Source: Laguncularia racemosa
Lineage: Eukaryota > Streptophyta > Magnoliopsida > Myrtales > Combretaceae
DNA: 64,000 nucleotides
Direction: 5' to 3'
NCBI GenBank assembly: GCA_037954665.1
Contig: JBBMOL010000119.1
Span: forward strand, 930,001 to 994,000
Under the pieces are notes generated by a model. The model was not told the origin of the DNA and made no database searches. It saw nothing but the letters and a program-made list of their open reading frames with translations. Of this stretch, positions 1-11,541 are shown one piece after another. Positions within the stretch are counted from its first letter, which is position 1. Every line of letters begins with the position of its first letter. A program made the position numbers and the translations under genes.

Positions 1-1215
1 TGACGGTATTTTTTTGTGTGGTAAGTATACTAACAAGTTGTCAATTACTTAAGGTGTTGATGGAAACAACCACATACTGCCGCTAGCACATGCCTTCGTT
101 AATGAGGAGTTAGCTAAAAGATGGGGCTGGTTTTTGAAAAAAATTGAAGTAACATGTCTTTATTGATCATGGATAGTGTGAAACCATTTGTCTAATTTCA
201 AATAGATACGCTAGCATCAAGTCAACACTTGATTAGGCCTCTAATGGATGGAAACCTCCCTTTGCAGTATGGAGGTTCTATATAAGGCATATTGTGAGCA
301 ACTTCAATCAAGCTCACAAAATGATTCAATGTAAGAAATTGGTCCCTTACATGGGAATCCAGGCACAAGTTTGAAAGTTAAACTATTTCATAGCGCAGGT
401 GAGGACAATAAAGCCTGATGTCTCGGCATGGTTTGACAACATGTCAATAAAGAAGTGGATGCTAGCCCATGACAATTTCTATCACTTTGCTTACATGACA
501 TCAAATATCATCGAAAGCTACAATGTAGTGTTGATTAGAGCTTAGGGGTTACTGGTGGCTACTTTAGTTAAGAAGACTTTGTACAATTATGTGGGCTACT
601 TTGTGACCAAGCATTCTAAGGTGCTAAAAAATATAGCAAAGAATGGAGTTTTTATTAAATATACAACTGAAATGATTGAAAGATAAAGTTCAAGAGTTAG
701 TGCCCACAAGGTTATCAATTACATTAGATATAAAAGAATTTTCAAAGTACTAACTGACAATTGTCATGTAGGGAGCGGGTTAAGGGGAGTTAAGCAGATG
801 CACACTGTTAATTTCACTCATTGCACATGTACTTGTAAAAAATGGTAAATATATCAGATATCATGCTTGCACACATTTGCAATAGCTACTTTCGTCAAGC
901 TCAACTTGTTGTCGGCTATTCTAAATCGGTACAAGTGGACGCATCAAGAGCAAACATATGGGACCCACTTCCTTCCCATTAGTGATGAGCTTGATTAAAA
1001 GGAGGTAGACTTCCCAGTGTTCCATCTAAGAGAAAAACTTACACAGAAAAAGGGGAAACCTAAGCGTAAAAGATACCACATTAAGATGGATATTAGGGAG
1101 CGTCTAAATAGAATCACATGTGAACTTTGTTGAGATGAATGGCACAATAGAAGAACGTGCCCGTATAGAAACGATAATGGTAAATGGTAGATCTTCGAAT
1201 GAATAAATCATTAAC
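1..1215 (+). pseudogene. Mutator-like (MULE) transposase, C-terminal part, degenerate (MULE A)
   Basis: C-terminal part of a MULE transposase whose N-terminus lies outside the window. Read in pieces across frames and stops, it shows the catalytic-domain segment DGNNHILPLAHAFVNEE near 60-110, the stretch WMLAHDNFYHFAYMTSNIIE near 460-520, a SWIM-type zinc finger (CxC at about 822-836, CxH at about 862-873) and a zinc knuckle of C-x2-C-x4-H-x4-C form at 1119-1160, with a stop codon inside the knuckle. MULE transposases cut and paste DNA in the nucleus through a DDE catalytic domain, and the SWIM and knuckle modules are usual C-terminal parts. Many in-frame stops (for example near 163 and 544) make it inactive. 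The same family recurs on the minus strand at 58259-60830, where the matching stretch is recognisable. A PMD reading frame starts about 100 bp downstream in the same direction. Confidence 0.85.
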
Positions 1216-1299
1216 CTTTAGCTTAGCTTTACACATTTATGATGTTAAACCATTAATTGTATAATTCTAATAGTTTTGGTGTTCTGTTTTGCATATTAA

Positions 1300-4200
1300 A
1301 TGAAGCCTGAACCTTATGATCCATCCATTTTGACCCAGCAAGAGGGATATCATTTATAGGCCATCTGGGATAGAGAGGTGTAAACACCCCATTTTTGCCC
1401 TAGGAGTCAATAATTTTTAATAATAATCAATTTTCAAATTTTCCTAATTTTTCCCAATTTTTTCCTAATTTAGCATAAAATAATAAAAATGTTCAAAAAA
1501 TAAAAATAAATAGGAAAACACTTCAATTTTGAAAAATGATTTCGAAAATAGCAATTATGAATAATAAACAATTTTTACAAATTTTTGAAATTTCCAAAAA
1601 ATACAAAAAAATAGAAAAATTGCATTGCATATATGCAATTTGCGAAATAAATAAAATCGCGAAAGTGGGCTAGCCTAACTGGTTCGGACCATGGCTAGGC
1701 GCGCGGGCGGGGGGGGCTCGGTCAGACGTTTGAATCGCGGAGGAAGCAGTTTCCGCGTTTTGCAATTTTTCGACTTATCCAGGACACGTGGCAGCATCTG
1801 ATTGGCTGAAAGAAACGCACGCGCCGGGCGCGTGATCGTCTCCTACCTCGAGCCCGAGATCGCCGACGAAGAAAAAATTCGTATTTCGGCCGTTTTGATT
1901 CGATTTTTTTGCACAAATCCAACAGATCTTCAACAAGAATAAGATAAACATTATCTAATTAAAATCAAATCGCAACAAATCGTTGGATGGGCACGAATCG
2001 GAGTTGGTTTTTCAACCAAAAATCCGATCAGCTTCAATCGGTGGAAATCCGAGCTTATCCAGCTCGGTTTCAAGCGCCTATAAATAGAGGAGGAGATGAG
2101 GAAGCAAGAACACAGATCAGAATTGCGAGAGAGAGAGAAAAGAGTGTCGATCGGAGGAAACCCAAAGTTGCGACCGCCGATCGGAGTTGAGCCACCGCAA
2201 GGAGACGTTTTGGGAGTAAACCGCCACCACCATCGGATTCAGCACCCTCAAGAAGCTAGGATTCGACACTTCACCCGCCGCAAAGGACCGCCGGAACGCC
2301 GTGAACGAGCCAACCCCGCCGCCGTGTCCGACCGATCCGACCCGACCCGCGCACTGACCCGGATCCAAGTAAGTCGGATTTTCTGGATTTTTTTTTATTT
2401 TTATTTAATTAATTTTGTTTATTTATTTATTTTGAATTAATTAATTAATTATTTGTTATTTATTTATTTATTTATTTATTATGTGTTATTTTTAATAAAT
2501 AGGAAAATGTAGAAATTAGATTTTTCTAGAATTTAATAATGTAGAAAAATAATAAATAGATAAATAAAAAATAAAAATAAAAAATATAGAAAAATAATAA
2601 AAAATTAGGAAAAATAAATCATAAAATTTTAGATGTCAAATAGGATAGATAATAAACAAAAAAATCCCCAAAAAATCACAAAAATTCCCAAAAATCACGA
2701 AAATCAACAAAAATTCCCAAAAACCACAAAAATCCCCAAAAACTCTCAAAAATCACAAAAATAACAAAAAAATCATAAAAAGTCATAAAAAATCATAAAA
2801 AGATAAATAAATAAGTTTTAGCACTTAGAGAAATCATTTTCATCAAATAAATCAAAATTGATGTTTTCCCTACAAAAATCATTTTCAAAATGAAATCAAG
2901 CTTAGGCTTAGAGGTTTTTTAGGAAGAATCCCAAAAATGGTAAGAACATAAATCGAAAGAAATTTCAAAATTAAAATTCACCAATGCACTAAGATTTTCA
3001 GAAAAGCGAACTACGACTTGTTTGATCTTGAGTAGCAGGTACGTAGGCACCCATTCGGGTCAACCCATAAAATAAATGAAAAATCCTTTTTCTGAAATAA
3101 ATTCAAAGACAACAAAAATTAACAGAAACACAATGAAACACATTTCTAAAGATGAACAATTTTAGGAGATTAGGTGGTAACCGTATAGGTTTTAATAGGT
3201 TAACCTCCGGACTTAGAAACTCTGGTTTTCCCTTTTTCTCTCTTCTCATAAAAACGAGAAGAAGAAATAACGACGACTAGTAGTCCAAATTAAGACTAAT
3301 CCGCTCCTTTAGTCTTAATTCACTTTTTCCCAACAACAGTTGGGTGGCGACTCCAAAAATCAAACGAAATTCCTAACTCAAGTCGAGGATCTCATTAGAT
3401 GAGCATAGGGTCTAGTCTAGATCGGATTAGGAATGGGAATTCAAAAATTAGACTCGACAAGAGGTAAAATACAGGTAACTTGTGAAATTAATGACTTTAG
3501 GTTTCATTTTTCATGCTATAACATTTCACTTTTTCACTTTCAAAATCAATCATGGCTTATCGTTTAGCATCGCGAGTTATCACTTTGGCACAACAAGAAC
3601 ATTACTTTAGTAAATCCATGAATGGTGCCATATCTATAGTTGGCTGGCTTTATTGGAGTGAGTCACTTGCCTTTTACCTAATTCGATTGGCACATGATCA
3701 TTACCTTAGTTGATAGGTGGAGGCTAAAGACTTATACATTTCACATGCCTATTGAGGAGTTCATGATTACTCTATAAGATGTTGAGGTCCAACTAGGCCC
3801 TCTAATCAATGGTTAGGCAATAACGAGGAGTAGTTCTCTTAATTGGATTGCCACGTGTGAGAGATTACTTAGGGCAAGACTAGGGTCAAGCAGTAGACAA
3901 GGTGCATTAATTTGATATGGCTTTGAGATATGTTTTGGGTCATGTAAGATGATGTAGACGTTGAACAAGCTGCACGTCATACTCATGTGTATATCTTGCA
4001 ACTATTAAGAGGATTCATGTTCGTTGACAAATCAAGCTCCCTTGTTCACAGTATGTTTTTGTCACTATTGGAACACTTTAATGTCATGAGCACGTATAGT
4101 TAGGGATTTAAATGTTTAGCTTGGTTATATTGCCAACTTTATGTTGCATTTACCTTGTCAACTCAAGGGATACAAGGGGCAACAATATTACTTCAGATAT

Positions 4201-5460
4201 GGGCATGGGACAGATTCCTCCATATAGCACCCTTTAGCTACCATGGGTTTTTGTAGATGCTTAAGCTCTCTTGACCACATGATAGAGGATGAGCTAAGAC
4301 ATTAGGTATCACCTCGTGTACATTGTTGTCTCCTATCAAGATGCACTTGATAAGTAGACTGTTGATCAGGTATTTCTTCAACCTTTTTCAGTTTTCCATT
4401 TGATCATATGTATCATTACATCTAACTCTTATTTACTACCCTTTAGGTCAAGTGGGAGCCGTATGTGGGAAATCTGATTCACATACTCCCCTCCTTCTGC
4501 AAAGCAAGTAGATACATTTGTACAGCTTAGGTGCCGCCTATATGTTTCCATATAGTCAAGCGGCATTTTCTAGGCTATGTTGCTAGGTAGTTTGAGGGAG
4601 TTTTAGCATATCCTGCAATATGTTAACACACAACCTAAGCTCTATTATATTGACTTGCATGAGAGAGTTAACACAGATTGGCCGGTACAACATACACCTT
4701 ATATTACCTTATGGGACGAGCGGCTAACCCAAGTGGTTCATATAGAGAGCCCTCCTAGGATCAAGCAAGGGTATATGAGTTAGTATAAATCTATCAGTTG
4801 TTTGTATATAAGATGTATAGGAGTAGTTCTTGGACATCTAGTAAGTAAAACGTCAACACTAATTGGGTGATGCATTACTTAGCCAATACTAATTCATTTT
4901 ACAGTATTTTGTTCGTGTAAGCTAATACATTTTAGTAGATTCACTTGTCCCTCAACCATTCTATGGTTATTGCTTTAGTTGATCATGGTCTTTCATTTCT
5001 ACATGACTACAGGTGGATGACGTTGTACCCATAGGCTGATCAGGATCAAGGCTTGGAGGTTAAGGTAGAAGCTTAACATGCTGACATTTGGCAACAACAA
5101 CAGCCGCCTCTTGCATGTGTAGGATCAGGGGACTTAGATGACTTTGTCACCTAGCTCAACTACAAGAATATGCAGCATAAGCCCAATAGCTCCCACTCGA
5201 TGTCGATGAGATGGTAAATAGCTTGGCTTTATTGCTTAGCACTCATATCACACAACATCGTCATTTCATCAGTGCCCCTTCGCTGCACCACCTACTCCGT
5301 AAAAGAGACACTTGGGTAAGCAAACAATGTATCAGAGTAAATCTTCATAGCTTACTACAGATTGAAGTTCGATGCCTCTTCATGACTTCGACAATGCACC
5401 CTAGCACTATCTAACATAAGAATTATGAACTCCTGTTGCTCTAGATCCAAGTCGACTAAA
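1300..5460 (+). pseudogene. Plant mobile domain (PMD) gene of MULE A, split by a solo LTR
   Basis: PMD (aminotransferase-like, MAIN/MAIL1-type) reading frame carried by a transposon. The first exon starts at the ATG at 1300 and reads MKPEPYDPSILTQQEGYHL, then a stop, then AIWDREV up to 1378. That is the usual PMD opening of a DPS-x-L motif followed by AIW-D-G/R-E. A solo LTR is inserted exactly at the predicted exon-intron junction (GAGAG followed by GTAAAA). Coding resumes beyond the LTR; the block TFHMPIEEFMITL then DVEVQLGPLING at about 3735-3812 is the conserved PMD core. Further homology to the PMD of the second MULE (42250-44250) runs to about 5460. Many stops and frameshifts make it a pseudogene. 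In plants PMD genes occur both as host silencing factors and as cargo of MULEs and retrotransposons. The adjacent MULE transposase supports the cargo interpretation. Confidence 0.75.
1379..3459 (+). mobile_element. Solo LTR of the Tat/Ogre-like family (TSD AGAGG)
   Basis: A 2,081-bp LTR beginning TGTAAACACC and ending GACTCGACA, closely similar to the four LTRs of the two full-length elements in this window. It is flanked by perfect 5-bp target duplications AGAGG at 1374-1378 and 3460-3464. No internal retroelement sequence remains, so it is best explained by LTR-LTR recombination that removed one LTR and the interior. It keeps the palindrome at 1624-1639, an A-box-like site at 1671-1682, a G-box CACGTGGC near 1785 and a TATAAATA at 2089-2096. 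The splice-donor-like site conserved in the other copies reads CCAAGTAAGT here instead of CCAGGTAAGT. Confidence 0.93.
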
Positions 5461-5727
5461 CAACACACAAATACATTTCTGCTACTTGTATGAAAATTGT
5501 AAACACCTCATTTTTGCCCTAAGAATGAGTAATAATCAATAATAATCAATTTTCAATTTTCCCAATTTTTCCCTAATTTAGCATAAATAATAAAAATATT
5601 CAAAAAAAAAATAAATAGGAAAACACATCAATTTTGAAAAATGATTTCAGAAATAGCAATAATAAATAATAAACAATTTTTACAAAATTTGGAATTTTCA
5701 AAAAATACAAAAAAATAGAAAAATCGC

Positions 5728-5841
5728 ATTGCATATATGCAATTTACGAAATTAGAAAAATCAGGAAAGTAGGCTAGCTCAGTTGGTCCGGACCATGGGC
5801 TAAGGCGCGCGGTGTAGGGGCGAGGTTAGGGGTTCGAAACG
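5728..5841 (+). promoter_or_regulatory. Palindrome plus tRNA-like A-box/B-box pair inside the LTR
   Basis: ATTGCATATATGCAAT at 5728-5743 is a perfect 16-bp palindrome. It is followed by TAGCTCAGTTGG at 5775-5786, which fits the Pol III A-box consensus TRGCNNAGYNGG exactly, and GGTTCGAAACG at 5831-5841, which fits the B-box consensus GGTTCGANTCC at 9 of 11 positions. The 44-nt spacing is within the range of tRNA genes with a long variable arm. All five LTRs of the family keep this arrangement, about 400 bp upstream of the Pol II TATA box. T-arm pairing is poor, so this is not a functional tRNA gene. Pol III activity is inferred only from the boxes. Confidence 0.55.
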
Positions 5842-5888
5842 CGGGGGAAGCAGTTTCCGCGTTTTGCGAATTTTTCATTTACCCAGGA

Positions 5889-6191
5889 CACGTGGCAGCA
5901 TCTGATTGGCTGGAGGAAGCGTACGCGCCGGGCGCGTGATCGTCTCCTACCTCGAGCCCGAGATCGCTGGCGGAAGGAAAAATTCGTATTTCGATCGTTT
6001 TGATTCGATTTTTTACACAAATCCAACAGATCTTCAACATAAATAAGATAAACATTATCTAATTGGAATCAAATCGCAACAAATCGAGGGATTGACACAA
6101 ATCGGAGTTGGTTTTTCTAACCGAAAATCCGATCAGCTTCAATCGGAGGAAATCCGAGCTTATCCAACTCGGTTTCAAGTGCCTATAAATA
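5889..6191 (+). promoter_or_regulatory. LTR Pol II promoter: G-box, inverted CCAAT, TATA box
   Basis: CACGTGGC at 5889-5896 is a G-box/ABRE-type core. An inverted CCAAT (ATTGG) follows within about 15 bp, and TATAAATA lies at 6184-6191. A GC-rich transcribed-looking leader follows. The TATA position places the U3/R boundary roughly 25-35 bp further downstream, near 6220 (inference). The 3' LTR has the G-box changed to CATGTGGC. Confidence 0.65.
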
Positions 6192-6484
6192 GAGGAGGAT
6201 GGGAGGAAGCAAAAGCACGAATCACAATTGAGAGAAAGTGAGGAAAGAGTGCAAATCGGAGAGCATCGGAGGAGACCCAAAACCGCGAAGCACCGGCTGG
6301 AGTTGAACCACCACCAGGAGGCGATCTAGGAGCAAGCCACCGCCACCATTGGATTCAGCAACCTCGAGAAGCTAGGATTCGACACCTCACCCACTGCAAA
6401 AGGCCACCAGAACGCCGTGAACGAGCCTTCCCCACAGCCGTGTCCGATCTATCCGACCCGACCCGCGCACCGACCCGAATCCAG

Positions 6485-7097
6485 GTAAGTCGGGTTTTCC
6501 AGATTTTTTATTTATATTTATTTATTTATTTTGTTTATTTATTCCGAATTTATTTATTATTTGTTATTTATTATTTTTTTATTTCTTTAGCCATTTATTT
6601 ATTTGTTGGTTTAGGTTTTATTTTCAATAAATAGAAAAATGTAGAAATTAGGGTTTTTTTTAGGATTTAATAATGTAAAATAAATAATAAAATATAAAAA
6701 AATATTAATAATAAATATTAGGAAAATAATAATAAAATTTTATATGTCAAAATAGGATAGATAATAAACCAAAAATCACGAAAATCAACAAAAATTCCAA
6801 AAATCCAAAATCACAAAATCAACAAAATCTCAGAAATCACAAAAATAACAAAAAAATCATAAAAATCATAAAATCATAAAAAATTCAAAAATCATGAAAA
6901 GATGAGTTTTAGCACTTAGAAAAATCCTTTTTTCAAATAAATCCAAAATTGATGTTTTTCCCTAAAAATCATTTTCAAAATAAAATCAAAGTTTAGGTTT
7001 AGAAGTTTTTTTTAGAAAAAAAAATCCAAAAATGGTAAAAACATAAATCAAAATAGATTTCAAAATTAAAATCCACAAACAAACTTAAAGTTTTCAG
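6485..7097 (+). other. AT-rich intron-like block within the LTR
   Basis: A strong donor-like site CCAG|GTAAGT at 6484/6485 ends a GC-rich leader. About 610 bp of very AT-rich, low-complexity sequence follows, ending in TTTTCAG at 7097, after which composition returns to normal (GCGAACTACG...). The donor and acceptor are conserved in the other full-length LTRs. This looks like a leader intron contained wholly in the LTR. It is a prediction from splice-site and composition signals only. Confidence 0.4.
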
Positions 7098-7559
7098 AAA
7101 AGCGAACTACGGCTTGTTTGATCCTGAGTAGCAGGTACGTAGGCACCCATTCGGGTCAACCCATAAAAATGAATAAAAAATCATTTTCTTGAAATAATTC
7201 AAGAACATAATAAAAAGTAACAGAAACACAATGAAACACATTTTTAAAGAGGAACAATTTTAGGAGATTATGTGGTAACCGTAAAGGTTTTAATAGGTTA
7301 GCCTCCGGACTTAGAAACTCTGGTTTTCCCTTTTCCTCTTTTCACAAAAACGAAAAGAGGAAATAACGTCGACTAGTGGTCCAAATTAAGACTAATCCGC
7401 TCCTTTAGTCTTAATTCAATATTTCCCAACAACAGTTGGGTGGCGACTCCAAAAATCAAACGAAATTCCTAACTCAAGTCGAGGATCTATATTAGATGAG
7501 CATAGGGTCTAGTCTAGATCGGATTAGGAATGGGAATTCAAAAATTAGACTCAACAGGA

Positions 7560-7578
7560 TGGCGACTCCACTAGGGAA
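7560..7578 (+). other. Primer-binding site of Tat copy 1
   Basis: TGGCGACTCCACTAGGGAA begins 3 nt after the 5' LTR. The TGGCGACTCCAC start is the type of PBS seen in Ogre/Tat elements, which are reported to prime with tRNA-Arg. The tRNA identity is from recall of the family, not from a match made here. Copy 2 has the less mutated form with CTGGGGAC at the end. Confidence 0.75.
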
Positions 7579-8064
7579 CCATGCCAGTAGGCTAGCTACC
7601 TGAATCTCTTCAATTTGTTATCTTTAAGAAATGTGTTTCATTATTTTTACTCTGTTGCTAACCTTTTAGGGATTAGTTAGATTTTCAGTTTTTCTTTACT
7701 GTGGGGGTTTGCATGCATATGTGTGTGTGAGTAGATGCGGTCGAACCCGGGCTGTCCTAGAAACCTGAGACGGGGAGCCATTGTGTAGGTTTCGGGCGAA
7801 GTGAGTTAATTCACTGTTCGGGACCGATTAGGCTACCCCACCCTATGCTTTGATATGGCCTGAGATCCATTTCTTCGAGAATGCGGGAGGCCATAGAGCT
7901 CGGGAACCAATTAGAACCAACCTACTTGCATACATAACATCATAAGGGGTTAACAATTGAATGACAGTGTAATGGTTTGTTATTTTGTCCTTGGAGTTCA
8001 GGACCATTTCCCTGTAATGTTTTTGTAGTTCTGTTTGTAACTAAGCTATTTCTTATTGTAATAG
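7579..8064 (+). other. Untranslated leader of Tat copy 1
   Basis: Non-coding sequence between PBS and the ORF1 start, nearly the same in copy 2 (46735-47217). It ends in a pyrimidine-rich stretch and TAATAG directly before the ATG, which resembles a 3' splice site abutting the start codon. No other feature is seen. Confidence 0.6.
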
Positions 8065-8290
8065 ATGGCTAGCAGTGCAGTCGACCGTCTCCTCCGCAAA
8101 GAAATACGGGTGTACAAACCTTTGGACCCGAAGTTGGTACTGGGCCATTGGTTTACTTTGTACAACCCGGAGGAACAAAGCCTTAGAAGCACAATTAGAG
8201 AAATGCCAAGCCAAAGTCAAGGAATTGGAAGCCGTCATCAGTGGGAAGTCTGAGCCTCCACAACAGAAGACTAAAAGAACTAGGAAGTAG
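8065..8290 (+). pseudogene. ORF1 remnant of Tat copy 1 (internal deletion)
   Basis: Starts at the ATG at 8065 with MASSAVDRLLRKEIRVYKPL, matching the start of the intact ORF1 in copy 2. After about 38 codons the homology jumps to the ORF1 C-terminus (sequence equivalent to KVKELEAVISGKSEPPQ, read here in a shifted frame). About 1.2 kb of ORF1 is missing and the junction changes frame, producing a stop at 8253. The family-equivalent stop is at 8290. ORF1 upstream of gag is typical of Ogre-type elements and its function is unknown. Confidence 0.85.
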
Positions 8291-8533
8291 ATCTTTATTT
8301 GTAATATTTCATTTTGAACTCCAGAATTCTCAATATTAATAAAAGTAAAGTTTCAATATTACATTGTCAATCAATTGTCAACCCTTTTACTTTTAGCATC
8401 CGCGTGACACATGCATATCATTCGTGCATTCATTACACTAAAAGCAAAACAAAATGCGAATCCAGGTATCAAAATAGCTTCCAAACAATCGAACCCTCCT
8501 AGAAGCCCAGTTCTCACGCGCTCAAGAACAAAA

Positions 8534-11500
8534 ATGGCCAACAGCAGTGACAACCGCAGCAACACCAATGCTGAAGCTGCCTCGGACTCTAGGATCATGT
8601 CCCTAGAACAAACAGTCCAACAACTGGCTGCCCAGGTTCACCTCTTAACTGAAATCATCGGCCTCCTGTGCAACACTCAGCCAACCCAGGAAGAGTATTC
8701 AGGGGCTAGAAAGGGAAAAACAGTGGAGGGACAGCCTCCGGAATATGAGGAGATCAATTCCCACCTTAACCCGGCTTTTGAATATGAGCCAAAAGTCAAC
8801 CAGGGGCCGACCTCTGACGACCTGAAGAGTGAAATGGAAGAGAGGCAGAAGGAGATGGAGGAACGACTCTTCCAGCAACTCCATGACAATATGAGGACCA
8901 TTGAAGGCCCTGACGGTTTTGAACAGGCCGGAACAACCAACCTGCCAGCATACAGAGAAGAGGCATACCCCGAGAAGTTCAAGACCCCATATTTCGAAAA
9001 GTATGATGGGACCGGTTGCCCCAAAATGCATACCAGGCTATATGCCCAGAAAATGAGCAAGTATGCTCAATACGACCAGCTCATGCTTCAGACATTCCAA
9101 GACAGCCTCACAGGCCCTGCACTGGTCTGGTATGCCCACCTGGACTTCAACATTGTCAACACTTGGGAAAAGCTAGCCCGGGCGTTTTATGACCAATATA
9201 AGTTCAATATTGAAGTCGCCCCATCTGTAATCAACCTGGGAAGTCTCTGGAAGAGACATGCTGAGTCGTTCAAGGAATATGCTCAGCGCTGGAGAGCTTA
9301 GGCCGCTAGGGTAGCAACCCCGATATCTGAGAAGGAATTGACATCCATATTTGTCAATACCCTGGACAAGACCTACTTTTCACACCTGGTGGGCCAGACC
9401 TCGTCCAGTTTTGCAGAGGTAGTCGCTGCGGGGTAGAGGATTGAGAACGCCATCACCACCAGTAGACTCCAAACAATGGAGCCATCTAGGGTCACACCGA
9501 CACAAAGGCCTGTGGGAGGAAACAGAGCTAAAGAGTCCACTGTCAGCACGGTTCACTCCGGTAAAGCAAAAAAGGCTGGGACTCGTGTTACATTTTAGAC
9601 CACGAGTACCCCAGTCCAGCAACCCACGACGGGTCAAACTCAGGCTGTCAGGGTCCCAAGGCAGTTTACTCCAATCCCCATCCCACTTAGTCAAGTCTTC
9701 GCTCGGTTGAGGGCAGACAACTTAATTAGCTTCGAGATCCCCAACGACCAATACAAGCCCAAGAATTTCGACTAAAGCCTCAAGTGTGACTACCACATGG
9801 GTCAAGAGGGGAATTCCACAGATAGGTGCTGGAGGCTCCGGCACAAAATCCAAGACTTAATTGATGCAGGAATCATACAATTGGATTTCGTGAATGCCCC
9901 GGCACCCAATGTCAACACCAACCCACTGCCCAATCACAAGCCCGCCATCAACATGATCACGTCAGAGGAGTCAGCTCCCAAAGAAGCCCCAAGGCGGAAT
10001 ATGACAGAGCAACAGAAGAAGCAATCCCACCAAGCTCCAAAGGAAACACCAAAGGCGCACATTAAAAGAAGGTGGTCAGCTGGAGACCCAACGGTCGGCA
10101 CTTTGGGGGAATCACACGGGAGATTTCAGTATTTAGTGAACTATTCTTATACCCCGACTGAGCAAGAGCCACCTAGCGGATGGGGACCGGAGTTTGAGAT
10201 GGAGGACAACCCGGCAAAGGAAGAGGGGAAGACTGTCCACATGATCAACTCTCATCAGAAGCCCAGGGTTATACAGTGCTATGAGGGACAATCAACCGAG
10301 GTACAAATCCCAAGAAAAAGATATGTATTCAATGTCCCGATACCGGCAGAGAATTACAAGGCTGCATCGTTCGACTATCGGGCCCTCGAACAAGAGCGAC
10401 CTCCTATAGTGGGAGGCATCACCCGCTCTGGGAGATTATATGATCCAAAGTATAAGGGCTCGACTGAAGAGCCCATCGTGGAAAAAGGGGAAGGAGAGGA
10501 AGAGGGACTTGCTGCGTTTACGAAGATGGTTAAGGCCAGCGAATACAAGATTATGGAACAATTAAATAAGGTTCTAGTGCAGATATCACTCATGGGCCTT
10601 CTCACAACATCCGAGCCTCATAGGGAAGCACTCTTTAAAGTGCTAAAAAAGATTCAGGTCCCGGAAGGTATCGCTACAGACAAATTGGGTCACGTGGCGG
10701 ACTCCACCTTCGCAATGGACCAAATATCCTTCTCACCGGAAGAGCTAGGGGAAGAGGGAGATCAACATACCAAACCACTGTTCATAGTGGTCAGGTGCAA
10801 CGACACCATCGTCTCCCGGGTACTTATCGATAATGGATCATCTCTCAACGTTTGCCCATTGGCGACACTCGACTTATTGGGGGTCGATCCAAGCAACATA
10901 AAACCTAGCTCCACGGTAGTCAGAGCCTTCGATGGGTCCAAAAGAGACATAGTAGGGGAGGTGGGCCTACCGGTGGAAATCGGTCCATAAATATTCCACA
11001 TCTCCTTCTAGGTCCTTGACATCCCAAGGTCTTTCAATCTGCTTTTGGGATGACCCTGGATACATGCTGCTGGAGCCTTCCCCTCTAGTCCCCACCAAAA
11101 GGTCAAATTCATCGCAAATGGGCAGATAGTCACTGTACTAGGCGAGCAGGATTACGCCATATATAAGGAGACTGTCATACCTTACATTGGGGAAGAGGGT
11201 TCAGAAGACCTGGGGCTGCAGATCTTCAATGAAGTGAACATGGTAACCAGCAAGGAGGGCCATCAGTTTAAAGAAGGGCAGCATGGGACGTTTGGACTAG
11301 GGTGCATTCCAACGGCCGCAGAAGAAGCGCAAACAAAAGGTGTCAAAGGCAGAATAAGGGAGAAGCTGACCGACACCCAGATGTACGTCCCACCTCTCCA
11401 ACAATCTTTCCGAAAGGCAAATGTCATTCAAGAGCTTCAGATAAATGAAGAGGACAACAGCAAGGGGAAATCAATTCCCCACACGTCTAACCAGCATCCG

Positions 11501-11541
11501 GCTCTCAACAATTGGTTTTGTTATCCTATCAGTAGCGCTAG
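8534..11541 (+). pseudogene. gag-pro frame of Tat copy 1, with stops
   Basis: One frame runs from the ATG at 8534 (MANSSDNRSN) to the splice-donor-like site at 11541. Gag is the structural capsid/nucleocapsid protein. Its core GTGCPKMHTRLYAQKMSKYA...FQDSLTGPALVWY lies at about 9010-9140. The zinc-finger-like motif CDYHMGQEGNSTDRC near 9785-9830 has N where copy 2 has the expected H. The protease part carries the aspartic-protease motif VLIDNGSSLNVCP at about 10822-10860, the usual D-N-G-S form in this lineage, followed by the conserved region around 10930-11250. At least seven in-frame stops are present (9301, near 9436, 9598 and 9774, 10990, near 11012 and 11053). An upstream in-frame ATG at 8411 exists, but 8534 is used because copy 2 starts there. 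Confidence 0.88.

Larger units (their letters stand above)
5498..7556 (+). repeat. 5' LTR of Tat copy 1
   Basis: A 2,059-bp LTR starting TGTAAACACC and ending CTCAACA. It has a GC-rich centre (about 5760-6490) between AT-rich flanks. It contains the promoter-like sites, the tRNA-like boxes and the intron-like AT-rich block annotated separately. It matches the 3' LTR over its full length with scattered substitutions and small indels. Confidence 0.95.

Noticed and set aside
1722..1922. Arginine-rich 60-100-residue open frames in the GC-rich part of each LTR, both strands (also 5826, 17227, 17138, 44955)
   Set aside because: They follow base composition, differ in length and frame between LTR copies and resemble no family. 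Treated as chance frames.
5760..5860. A tRNA gene in the LTR
   Set aside because: A- and B-boxes are present but the T-stem does not pair and no acceptor stem is visible, so only promoter-like boxes are claimed.
8677..9060. Long minus-strand frames opposite gag (also 49069-49452)
   Set aside because: Mirror frames of a real gag segment with identical boundaries in both copies. No independent coding evidence.
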